5,558 bases of DNA from Phycisphaerae bacterium (lineage in GTDB: Bacteria; Planctomycetota; Phycisphaerae; Sedimentisphaerales; SM23-30), in contig JAIPFO010000264.1 in NCBI GenBank assembly GCA_021736565.1, positions 1-5,558 of the forward strand. Reading direction: 5' to 3'. Below, one piece after another: positions 1 through 5,508 of the stretch. A model generated the notes under the pieces. The model was not told the origin of the DNA. It worked only from the letters and a program-made list of their open reading frames with translations, and made no database searches. A program made the position numbers and the translations under genes. How positions within the stretch are numbered: position 1 is the first letter of the stretch; each line of letters opens with the position of its first letter.

Positions 1-425
1 GTCCCGGCTTTTCGTAATTCGGTGAGCGAGTCCAGGTAGGTGTCATCCACGATATCATCGCGCAAAACCGCCATGCCTTCCGGCATCGGGGAGGGTTTGG
101 CATTGGGCACCGGGGTGTACCGCTGGGACATATTATAGTTGCCCTGGTCCGGGACCAGGATCGGCCGGCTTTCGACCAGCACCAGGTATTGCCGGCCGTC
201 CAGCGATTGCTGGAATCGTATCCCGGCATTACAATGGTTCCGGGCCGCATACGCCTGCGCCTGGGTGAGGGAGGACCGGATCATGTTCCTGGCCGACGAG
301 GTCTTTTGTGACCGGATCAGGTTCGGCGCCGAAACCATCCCGACGGCCATCATGATCGACATGATCACCAGAACGATCAGCATTTCGATCAGCGAAAATC
401 CAGTTGTTTTTCGTGTGTGTTTCAT
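1..425 (-). CDS. GspH/FimT-like pseudopilin, N-terminal 141 residues, cut by the window edge
   Basis: Probable minor pseudopilin of a type II secretion or pilus-like system, anchored in the inner membrane until assembled. It starts at 425 and stays open to base 1, so the C-terminus is missing. The start MKHTRKTTG is a nine-residue basic leader; cleavage would fall after Gly9, leaving Phe10 and Glu14 (mature position 5), as the prepilin peptidase requires. Residues 10-32 form the hydrophobic N-terminal helix. The following SSLTQAQAYAARN (51-63) and IRF (69-71) resemble the GspH/FimT pattern of an alanine-rich 'L..A...A.' helix leading into a beta strand. No purine-rich Shine-Dalgarno sequence is visible; the bases before ATG are pyrimidine-rich. 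It lies in the same orientation as the other pseudopilin genes but 374 nt beyond them, so it may have its own promoter. The pseudopilin assignment is firm; the GspH subclass is moderate. Confidence 0.85.
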   Translation of the reverse strand, partial: MKHTRKTTGFSLIEMLIVLVIMSIMMAVGMVSAPNLIRSQKTSSARNMIRSSLTQAQAYAARNHCNAGIRFQQSLDGRQYLVLVESRPILVPDQGNYNMSQRYTPVPNAKPSPMPEGMAVLRDDIVDDTYLDSLTELRKAG

Positions 426-450
426 GAGAGGTTCATTTATCTGCAAGTAA

Positions 451-594
451 ATTTAAAGTCAATCAGGACGCCTGTCCCGGGTAGCTTAAGCTTCTTAGGG
501 TAGCTTAAGCTTCCAGCTTGAGTCATTTAATGTCAAGCAGGATGCTTGACCTACCCATTTTCATCTAATGTCAGGCAGGGTGCTCGCCTGCCCT
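451..594. repeat. Cluster of degenerate palindromic (REP-like) repeats
   Basis: Three related units of about 33 nt are visible on the plus strand at 451-484, 524-556 and 562-594. Each begins with a TTTAA/CTAAT-like flank, then a GTCAxxCAGG core, then a C-rich end. The cores at 458-477 and 532-551 match at 16 of 20 positions; the third, at 570-588, is similar. The middle unit is a perfect hairpin: GTCAAGCA (532-539), loop GGA, TGCTTGAC (543-550). The third can form GGCAGG (574-579) with CCTGCC (587-592). The first keeps only CAGG-ACG-CCTG (464-474). Between units one and two, hairpins with three-base loops form at 485-499 and 504-522. This architecture resembles bacterial REP/BIME-type intergenic repeats; the family is not one I can name. 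Confidence 0.7.
479..513 (+). repeat. 16-nt perfect direct repeat, two copies 19 nt apart
   Basis: GGGTAGCTTAAGCTTC occurs at 479-494 and again at 498-513 without mismatch. Each copy contains the ten-base perfect palindrome AGCTTAAGCT. The second copy also forms the left arm of a longer hairpin (504-511 with 515-522, loop TCC). It probably arose by local duplication inside the palindromic repeat cluster. Confidence 0.85.
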
Positions 595-714
595 CTGTTC
601 GCTAAAGGATTATACGGCCGTTATGTTACATCGCCCAGTGATTATTGACCCCTGTATCATAAAGTACTCTCAAATGGGGGGCCCTGAATAATTTAGGTTG
701 GGCCTTAGAGGTGA

Positions 715-799
715 TTCCCACGTCAAAAGTCATCCGCCAAAGGCGAATCGCCCTTTAAGATGCGGAAAACGAGCTCTAAAAATACGAATGACGCTGGCG
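715..799 (-). repeat. Duplicated ~85-nt intergenic element, copy 1 (after the small pseudopilin gene)
   Basis: This stretch aligns over its whole length with 3573-3660. On the minus strand both begin at the stop codon of the preceding gene and share, in the same order and at nearly the same spacing, the blocks GCGTCA, CGTAT, CGTTTTC, CATCTTAAA, GATT, CTTTTGxCG and GGAA. The divergent bases lie between the blocks. This copy also holds a short hairpin, GGCG-AAT-CGCC (742-752), and a GACGC/GCGTC pair that overlaps the stop codon (790-801). The function is unknown. It could be a conserved 3'-UTR structure, a regulatory or processing site, or a dispersed repeat. Confidence 0.65.
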
Positions 800-1246
800 T
801 CAAAGGTCGCCTGAGAAGATATCATCCGCGGTATTAAAATCGCCATCAGAACCCGCCGAGCTGACCGAGGGGAAATTACCATCGTTGGGATTTAAATAAT
901 CCAGCGGGGTTCCCCACCCGTCTAAAAGTCGTTGATCGGCCCCCGTGGCGTTATCCGGCAACCGTTCCAGGATCTCTCGGCAGGAGGGCAGGGCATCCAG
1001 GGCCTGATATAACTGACCCGGGCCGCAAGTGGGGTAACCCTTGAACTGGTCGTAATATTCCTGCAATGCAGAATTCAGCACCTGCAGCGTGGTCTCGGTC
1101 GTATTACGCTTGGTCTTCTCCATGATCCCCTTGCCGATCCCCATCATCGCGGCGGCCAGGATCGTGATGATCACTATGACAACAAGTATCTCCACCAGGG
1201 TAAAACCCCGGCGGAGATCGGTTTGCTTAACGAATATTTTATGCAT
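800..1246 (-). CDS. gspG: GspG-type (major) pseudopilin, 148 aa
   Basis: Probable main subunit of the periplasmic pseudopilus. The leader of 14 residues ends in RRG14, followed by Phe15 and Glu19 (mature +5), and residues 15-36 form the hydrophobic helix (FTLVEILVVIVIITILAAA). The soluble part follows the GspG plan: a long amphipathic helix, KGYPT (69-73), a WGTPLDYLNP strand region (111-120) and the C-terminal SAGSDGDFNTADDI (130-143). In characterised GspG proteins the matching 'G-DG......DDI' loop binds calcium. The length is close to the family norm of about 140-150. Cys74 and Cys89 could form a disulfide. The start at 1246 gives the only leader in frame; no clear Shine-Dalgarno precedes it. 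The gene begins 14 nt after the stop of the larger pseudopilin, so co-transcription and translational coupling are likely. Confidence 0.92.
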   Translation of the reverse strand: MHKIFVKQTDLRRGFTLVEILVVIVIITILAAAMMGIGKGIMEKTKRNTTETTLQVLNSALQEYYDQFKGYPTCGPGQLYQALDALPSCREILERLPDNATGADQRLLDGWGTPLDYLNPNDGNFPSVSSAGSDGDFNTADDIFSGDL

Positions 1247-1260
1247 AGGAATTAAGTCTT

Positions 1261-2106
1261 TTAGCGGGTAAAGTTATTGATGTCATCATCGGTACCATAA
1301 GAGCCGTCAATACCGGCACTCATCAGAATGAAGGATTCTTTCTTAAACGGGCGGGCGGCCGGGTCATTTAACCTTAATGCTTCATTTGCACCGGCACCTG
1401 TTTTTGGATTCCAAACATAAGATGGGAAGCACTTTAGGTTGCCAGCAATATATTTTGTAAAAGGTTGTTTGAACATATCATTAACATCTGTTATTTCGGC
1501 ATTATCGTCATAGCGGTATATATCGTCGATGACACGCCCGCGCGTATTGGCTTTATAATATAAAAGAGGCATCGGGAAATCTTTGGAAAAATCGTCAAAA
1601 ATAACGGGATGGCTATTCGTTTCCCAAACCAATTGTTGCGCGGCAGTCAGGGCATAGCCTGCAGGGGGGGCGGTCTCATTCATGGTGCCAATCCTGATAT
1701 TGTCCGCTTCAATATAAGGGCCAAAACGCGAGGTTTCAGAACCATTGGCGTCTATCGGTGTACCGGCGCGAACCCCCGTTGTGCCATCAGCAACAGCATA
1801 AAAGTGATTTTTTTGATACCCCAGTTTATCATAGCCAAACACGGCTTCGGCTAAAATATGGGCCCCAACATCGGTAGCCGAACCCCCACCCCACTGGAAT
1901 GGTTTTGAATCCGGATAATCGCCCATATCCACTTTAAACACTTCCAGACCACTTTCAACCGCGTGCATCACGCCGCGAAAGGCGGTTTCTTTGGCTTTTT
2001 TCTTCACGACATTAAACGCCGGCAAAGCAATCGAAAGCAACAGGGCAATAATTCCAATAACCACCAGTAATTCTACCAGCGTAAAGCCTTTTCTTCTCAG
2101 TTTCAT
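1261..2106 (-). CDS. Large GspG-like prepilin-type protein, 281 aa
   Basis: A pseudopilin about twice the usual GspG length. From the chosen start the leader is MKLRRKG, followed by Phe8 and Glu12 (mature +5) and a hydrophobic helix to about residue 31. Recognisable segments follow: DYPDS (63-67), GAHILAEAVFGYD (81-93), GPYIEAD (129-135) and the GspG-like C-terminal loop SAGIDGSYGTDDDI (263-276), a probable calcium site. The middle (about 100-255) is an extra domain I cannot assign. I associate this layout with planctomycete prepilin-like proteins (from memory). The frame is open upstream to 2142, but an AGGAG box ends 7 nt before the ATG at 2106, a TATAAT lies at 2143-2148, and the longer leader would be atypical. 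ATG 2109 is also possible. It probably has its own promoter and is co-transcribed with the smaller pseudopilin. It reads as more AT-rich than its neighbours. Confidence 0.88.
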   Translation of the reverse strand: MKLRRKGFTLVELLVVIGIIALLLSIALPAFNVVKKKAKETAFRGVMHAVESGLEVFKVDMGDYPDSKPFQWGGGSATDVGAHILAEAVFGYDKLGYQKNHFYAVADGTTGVRAGTPIDANGSETSRFGPYIEADNIRIGTMNETAPPAGYALTAAQQLVWETNSHPVIFDDFSKDFPMPLLYYKANTRGRVIDDIYRYDDNAEITDVNDMFKQPFTKYIAGNLKCFPSYVWNPKTGAGANEALRLNDPAARPFKKESFILMSAGIDGSYGTDDDINNFTR

Positions 2107-2111
2107 CATAC

Positions 2112-2118
2112 GTCTCCT
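2112..2118 (-). promoter_or_regulatory. Ribosome binding site that sets the start of the large pseudopilin
   Basis: On the minus strand AGGAGAC reads from 2118 to 2112. The AGGAG core ends 7 nt before the ATG at 2106 and 4 nt before the ATG at 2109, which favours 2106 over both 2109 and the upstream 2142 ATG. Confidence 0.75.
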
Positions 2119-2142
2119 AAAAGGTAATAGTAAAAATTCCAA

Positions 2143-2171
2143 ATTATAGTTCGTTTGTTAATATCTCTTAA
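2143..2171 (-). promoter_or_regulatory. Predicted sigma-70-like promoter for the two GspG-like genes
   Basis: On the minus strand a TTAAGA (-35, 2171-2166, 4 of 6 to consensus) is followed after exactly 17 nt by a perfect TATAAT (-10, 2148-2143). Transcription would begin near 2136, leaving a leader of about 30 nt that contains the ribosome binding site. An internal promoter here would let the structural pseudopilins be made in excess of the ATPase and platform protein. This is a sequence match only. Confidence 0.6.
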
Positions 2172-2183
2172 GGTTTTCTGCCA

Positions 2184-3434
2184 TCAACCACCGAGGTCGC
2201 CCAACAGCTGTACCATCGGCATAAACAGGGCCACAACGATAAATCCGCAGATCACCCCGAGCACGATCACCATGATCGGTTCCATCAGTGACACAAGCGA
2301 ACCGACCAGCACGTCCACTTCTTCGTCGTAGTTGTCGGCCACCTTGGTAAGCATCTTATCCAGGTCCCCGGTCTCCTCGCCCACGTCGATCATGTTGACA
2401 ACGATACTGTCGCAAACCTTGGCCTTACGCAGCGGTTCGGCGAATGTTTCACCCTTTCGGATACTGTCATGCACGCCGCCCAGGGCCCGCCGAAAGACTT
2501 CATTACCGGCCGTCTCACGCGTAATATTCAACGCTTCAAGAATCGGAACACCCGCGGAGATCAGCGTCCCCAGCGTTCGGCCGAAACGTGCGATCGAGGT
2601 TTTACTCAGAATCTGACCCACAACCGGTATTTTAAGATTAATCGTATCGAGAATGTACCGGCCCGTCTCGCTCATCCGGATAAATCGCAGGGTGGCGATC
2701 AGTGCGACCGGCGAGAACAGAAGCCAGGCCCAGCCATAGTCTTTGGCAATCCAGCTTGACACGACCATCAGCGATCGGGTCACCGCCGGCAATGTGGAGC
2801 CCAGATCGGCAAAAATGGCTTCAAATTTCGGCACCACAAACACCATGATCCCCATAACGATCGCAAAGGCGATCAATATCACGCATATCGGGTACACCAT
2901 CGCCCCTTTAACCTTGCCCTTGAGCTTCTGGGCCTTTTCCATGAATTCCGCTAAACGATTCAGGATCAGGTCCAGCACACCACCGGCCTCGCCGGCAGCG
3001 ACCATGTTGGTGTACAACGTGTTGAACGCCTTGGGATATTTCGCCATCGCCTCCGAGAGCGTGGCCCCCGATTCAACATCGTCGGATACACCGCCAAGCA
3101 CATTTTTTAATGTGCCCGGTTTCTGTTGTTCCTGTAAAATACGCAAGGATCGCAAAATGGGCAGACCAGCGTCCTGCAGGGTACTCAACTGCCGGGTAAA
3201 CTGAACCAGAACCTTCTGTTTGACCTTCCCGCCGGTCCCGCGACGTATTTTTGGGGATGACGTGCCGGATTTCTCCGCCTTACCGCGACGTCGCCCGCCT
3301 TTTTCCTTGATCTTCGTGGGGAAGAATCCCAGGTTTCGGATCTTACTGATCGCCTCTTCGCTGCTCAGGGCCTGAATCTCGTCAGAGACTTCCTTGCCCT
3401 GCGAGTCCATTGCATCATAATTATAAATTGGCAT
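2184..3434 (-). CDS. gspF: GspF/PilC-family inner-membrane platform protein, 416 aa
   Basis: Polytopic inner-membrane protein on which pseudopilins are assembled and which contacts the GspE ATPase. The N-terminus MPIYNYDAMDSQGK (1-14) is the typical GspF/PilC opening. A basic linker (about 45-74, rich in K, R, G) leads to two copies of the T2SSF domain. The first covers about 75-200 (QFTRQLSTLQDAGLPIL at 78-94, AAGEAGG at 146-152). The second covers about 281-405 (RFGRTLGTLISAGVPILEAL at 283-302, VGEETGDLDKML at 351-362). Probable membrane segments lie at about 180-202, 233-251 and 384-406. The length is normal for the family (about 400). The start is supported by a GAGGA box 6 nt upstream. 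It lies 226 nt after the ATPase gene and 77 nt before the chosen pseudopilin start, in the same orientation. Confidence 0.95.
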   Translation of the reverse strand: MPIYNYDAMDSQGKEVSDEIQALSSEEAISKIRNLGFFPTKIKEKGGRRRGKAEKSGTSSPKIRRGTGGKVKQKVLVQFTRQLSTLQDAGLPILRSLRILQEQQKPGTLKNVLGGVSDDVESGATLSEAMAKYPKAFNTLYTNMVAAGEAGGVLDLILNRLAEFMEKAQKLKGKVKGAMVYPICVILIAFAIVMGIMVFVVPKFEAIFADLGSTLPAVTRSLMVVSSWIAKDYGWAWLLFSPVALIATLRFIRMSETGRYILDTINLKIPVVGQILSKTSIARFGRTLGTLISAGVPILEALNITRETAGNEVFRRALGGVHDSIRKGETFAEPLRKAKVCDSIVVNMIDVGEETGDLDKMLTKVADNYDEEVDVLVGSLVSLMEPIMVIVLGVICGFIVVALFMPMVQLLGDLGG

Positions 3435-3440
3435 GACAGG

Positions 3441-3446
3441 TCCTCG
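3441..3446 (-). promoter_or_regulatory. Ribosome binding site of gspF
   Basis: CGAGGA reads from 3446 to 3441 on the minus strand and leaves 6 nt before the ATG at 3434, a good Shine-Dalgarno spacing. It follows a run of eight T. Confidence 0.7.
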
Positions 3447-3482
3447 AAAAAAAATGTCATTTAGGTAGGGTGGTGGTAAAAG

Positions 3483-3522
3483 TCAATAGTACAATGATAC
3501 TAGACGCTGACGTCTCTATTGA
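3483..3522 (-). repeat. Bulged inverted repeat upstream of gspF
   Basis: On the minus strand TCAATAG (3522-3516) runs directly into AGACG (3515-3511), loop TCAG, CGTCT (3506-3502), then a 12-nt unpaired bulge, then CTATTGA (3489-3483). All 12 pairs are perfect. It may be a folded RNA leader or a protein binding site; it overlaps the candidate -35 box at 3486-3481. Confidence 0.55.
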
Positions 3523-3572
3523 ACTTTATCTATTAAATTATAGGACGCGGGCACATAAAAGGGAAATTTTAG

Positions 3573-3660
3573 TTCCTCACGCCAAAAGCGGGGTTATCTC
3601 GTTAAAATCATCTTTTAAGATGTTGAAAACGGACATCATATATACGGTTGACGCCGTTCG
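3573..3660 (-). repeat. Duplicated ~85-nt intergenic element, copy 2 (after the ATPase gene)
   Basis: Counterpart of 715-799, starting directly after the TAG stop of the ATPase gene on the minus strand. It shares the ordered blocks GCGTCA, CGTAT, CGTTTTC, CATCTTAAA, GATT, CTTTTGxCG and GGAA. Here the central block is a perfect hairpin, CATCTT-AA-AAGATG (3622-3609), followed by ATTTTAAC. That is too weak in T to be a confident terminator. The function is unknown. Confidence 0.65.
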
Positions 3661-5409
3661 CTACATCTCGTCCATGACGGTCTCCCGGACGACTTCGTCA
3701 ATCGAGGTCAGGCCATCGAATATCGCGGTAATACCAGCATCTCTCATACTGGTCATACCGTTTTTAATTGCCATCTCCCGTAATACATTCGATGAGGCAC
3801 GGTCCATAATCGCTTCTCGCATCTCATCGTTGAGTGTCATAATTTCGTAAATACCCATTCGGCCGCGATATCCCGTATTGTTACAATAGTCACAACCTTT
3901 GCCGTAATAAAATGATCGGCCCGCGATGTCCTCCTGCGATAACTCCAGCTCGATCAGTGATTCTTCATTCGGCTTAAATTCTGTCTTGCAGTTGGTACAT
4001 ATCTTACGAACAAGCCGCTGGCCCACAATACCTTCAAGCGTTGCGGTGATCAAAAATGGCTCGATACCCAAATCCAATAGACGGGCGATCGAACTGGGCG
4101 AATCGTTCGTATGAAGTGTAGTAAAAACCAGGTGTCCAGTCAGAGACGCCTGTACGGAGATCTGAGCCGTCTCCAGGTCACGAACTTCACCCACCAGAAC
4201 CACATCCGGATCCTGACGAAGAATACTACGCAGACAGGCCGCGAAGGTTAAACCAACATCCGTTCGGATCTGACACTGGATAATACCATCAATGTCATAT
4301 TCCACGGGGTCTTCTGTGGTGATTATTTTTCGGTCGACAGTATTAAGCTCATTTAACGCCGAATAAAGTGTCGTTGTTTTACCAGAACCGGTAGGCCCTG
4401 TTACGATCACGATGCCATTGGGCTTGTGGATAAGTTGGCGGAAAACTTCACGTTCTTTGATCCGCAAACCGAGTTTATCGAGGTCCAACTCGACCTGTGA
4501 CCGGTCCAGAATACGAAGTACAACGCTTTCGCCAAACATGGTCGGTAAGATCGACACACGAAGGTCAACCTGACGGCCCTGAACCACCAGGGGAATACGG
4601 CCATCCTGAGGAAGTCTTCTTTCAGCGATATCCAGGTCCGCCATAACCTTAATACGCGAACTGACCGCCAAGGCGATATGACTGGGAGGCGGGACCATTT
4701 CATAGAGCACCCCATCGATTCGATATCTCATCTTGAATTCTTTTTCAAACGGCTCAAAGTGGATGTCAGACGCTTTATCCCGAATGGCCTGGAGTAAAAC
4801 CAGGTTCATCAGTTTTTTGACCGGATTCGAATCCGCCATTTCGCGAAGCTCGCTCAGGTCGATACTATCGCCACGGTCTTCCATGCCCGATAGCAGGTCA
4901 TCATCCGACAGATCCGAGATCAAATCGTTGATGCTTTCATTTTTATCACTGTAAAACCGAGCCAGGGCCTTCTCGAGACTGTCGGTATCGGTGATATAGG
5001 GGGTGATTTTAAAATTGAGCAGCCGTTGCAAATCGTCGGTCGCCCGGAAGTTATCCGCCGAGTCCATCGCGATACTCAAGGTATGACTGTCGGCATCAAA
5101 TTCAATCGGTAGAACCCGGTAAGTCATTGCCATTTGGGCTGTTAGAAGATTAATAATGTCTTCAGAGATGTCAACCGTCCCGACTTCCGTATAGGGCATA
5201 CCCAACTGAAACCCCAGGGCCATCTGTAAGTCCATATCGCTGATATAACCCAGGTCGATAAGAATGGTTCCCAGAGGGGAGGCCTTGTTGGATTTTTTTT
5301 GGACACTGAGTGCCTGGTGAACCTTCTCACGGGTAAGTTTACCCATCTTAATGAGTACACGCCCCAGGGGACGTCCTTTCAGTTGCGATATTGGCGGCAT
5401 ATTTGCCAT
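3661..5409 (-). CDS. gspE: GspE/PilB-family assembly ATPase with MshEN-like N-terminus, 582 aa
   Basis: Cytoplasmic hexameric ATPase that powers pseudopilus or pilus assembly through the GspF platform. Residues 14-37 and 45-68 are two MshEN-like motifs (PLG...G...L..AL..Q), the type that binds cyclic di-GMP in MshE. A second N-terminal part runs to about 155, followed by an acidic linker (156-195). The catalytic core has Walker A GPTGSGKT (338-345), the Asp box TTEDPVE (364-370), Walker B DVVLVGEVRD (402-411), and the His box from about 421 with His426 and His433. The Cys471-x2-Cys474 and Cys506-x2-Cys509 pairs form the zinc site of GspE/PilB proteins, which retraction ATPases (PilT) lack. 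The length is typical. The start at 5409 has only a weak AAAGGG box 11 nt away; Met4 (5400) is an alternative. All catalytic motifs are intact. T2SS versus type IV pilus cannot be settled from this gene alone. Confidence 0.96.
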   Translation of the reverse strand: MANMPPISQLKGRPLGRVLIKMGKLTREKVHQALSVQKKSNKASPLGTILIDLGYISDMDLQMALGFQLGMPYTEVGTVDISEDIINLLTAQMAMTYRVLPIEFDADSHTLSIAMDSADNFRATDDLQRLLNFKITPYITDTDSLEKALARFYSDKNESINDLISDLSDDDLLSGMEDRGDSIDLSELREMADSNPVKKLMNLVLLQAIRDKASDIHFEPFEKEFKMRYRIDGVLYEMVPPPSHIALAVSSRIKVMADLDIAERRLPQDGRIPLVVQGRQVDLRVSILPTMFGESVVLRILDRSQVELDLDKLGLRIKEREVFRQLIHKPNGIVIVTGPTGSGKTTTLYSALNELNTVDRKIITTEDPVEYDIDGIIQCQIRTDVGLTFAACLRSILRQDPDVVLVGEVRDLETAQISVQASLTGHLVFTTLHTNDSPSSIARLLDLGIEPFLITATLEGIVGQRLVRKICTNCKTEFKPNEESLIELELSQEDIAGRSFYYGKGCDYCNNTGYRGRMGIYEIMTLNDEMREAIMDRASSNVLREMAIKNGMTSMRDAGITAIFDGLTSIDEVVRETVMDEM

Positions 5410-5452
5410 GATTCAGCGTGCCCTTTTTCAGAGTGTTTCTATGCGTTGACTT

Positions 5453-5502
5453 TCGCACTATTTATACGATAACTCCTTTTTTAGTAAGGGTTTATCGTGC
5501 GA
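5453..5502 (-). repeat. Bulged inverted repeat in the gspE leader
   Basis: On the minus strand TCGCAC (5502-5497) runs directly into GATAA (5496-5492). These pair with TTATC (5472-5468) and, after a 9-nt bulge, GTGCGA (5458-5453). Alternatively ACGATAA (5498-5492) pairs without a bulge with TTATCGT (5472-5466). An inner stem, CCTT (5475-5478) with AAGG (5486-5489), closes a seven-base loop. It lies 44 nt before the gspE start. It could be a leader RNA fold, an operator, or the end of an upstream transcript. Confidence 0.6.
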
Positions 5503-5508
5503 TCTCAA
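5481..5508 (-). promoter_or_regulatory. Weak candidate promoter for gspE
   Basis: On the minus strand TTGAGA (5508-5503, 5 of 6 to consensus) is followed after 16 nt by TACTAA (5486-5481, 4 of 6). The -10 box falls in the loop of the inverted repeat. The match is modest in an AT-rich region, so this is tentative. Confidence 0.25.

Larger units (their letters stand above)
426..799. other. Non-coding 374-nt intergenic region rich in palindromic repeats
   Basis: I see no credible gene here. The left part (about 451-594) holds a cluster of short palindromic repeats and the right part (715-799) holds one copy of a duplicated element, both listed separately. Between them are a hairpin at 683-697 (six pairs with one G-T, three-base loop) and a GGCCC/GGGCC pair enclosing it at 680-684 and 700-704. 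On the minus strand a perfect TATAAT lies at 609-614 and could be the -10 box of the GspH-like gene, but no good -35 box stands 16-18 nt upstream, so it is only a candidate. No hairpin followed by a T-run is present on the minus strand, so I cannot call an intrinsic terminator for the upstream pseudopilin genes. Confidence 0.7.
3435..3660 (-). other. 226-nt spacer between the ATPase and platform genes
   Basis: The gap is long for adjacent genes of one assembly machine. On the minus strand it holds, in order, a copy of the duplicated element (3660-3573), an AT-rich stretch, a bulged inverted repeat (3522-3483), a weak promoter-like pair TTGACT (3486-3481), 17 nt, TAAATG (3463-3458), a run of eight T, and the platform gene's ribosome binding site. 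The plus-strand open frame that runs through it continues antisense into the ATPase gene and looks spurious. Confidence 0.6.

Noticed and set aside
139..450. Plus-strand open frame of 103 codons at the left end
   Set aside because: It is the antisense shadow of the partial GspH-like pseudopilin, whose leader and cleavage motif are convincing on the minus strand.
451..594. CRISPR array
   Set aside because: The units are degenerate, unevenly spaced and palindromic with almost no unique spacer between them, and no cas gene is present.
715..799. Integron attC site or known riboswitch for the duplicated element
   Set aside because: The position after a stop codon invited an attC reading, but I see no paired core boxes of attC type, and the conserved blocks match no riboswitch consensus I know.
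2107..2142. N-terminal extension of the large pseudopilin to the ATG at 2142
   Set aside because: It would put the ribosome binding site inside the gene, start upstream of the predicted transcript start, and give an atypical leader with a hydrophobic LLL stretch.
2743..3204. Plus-strand open frame of 153 codons antisense to gspF
   Set aside because: It lies wholly within a clearly conserved GspF/PilC gene, has no family-like features and no supporting ribosome binding site was seen.
3609..3622. Intrinsic terminator after gspE
   Set aside because: The six-pair AT-rich stem with a two-base loop is followed by only four T in a row, too weak for a confident call.
3470..3850. Plus-strand open frame of 126 codons across the gspE-gspF gap and into gspE
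   Set aside because: About half of it is antisense to the well-conserved end of the ATPase, it has no recognisable domain, and the non-coding half is explained by the repeat elements.
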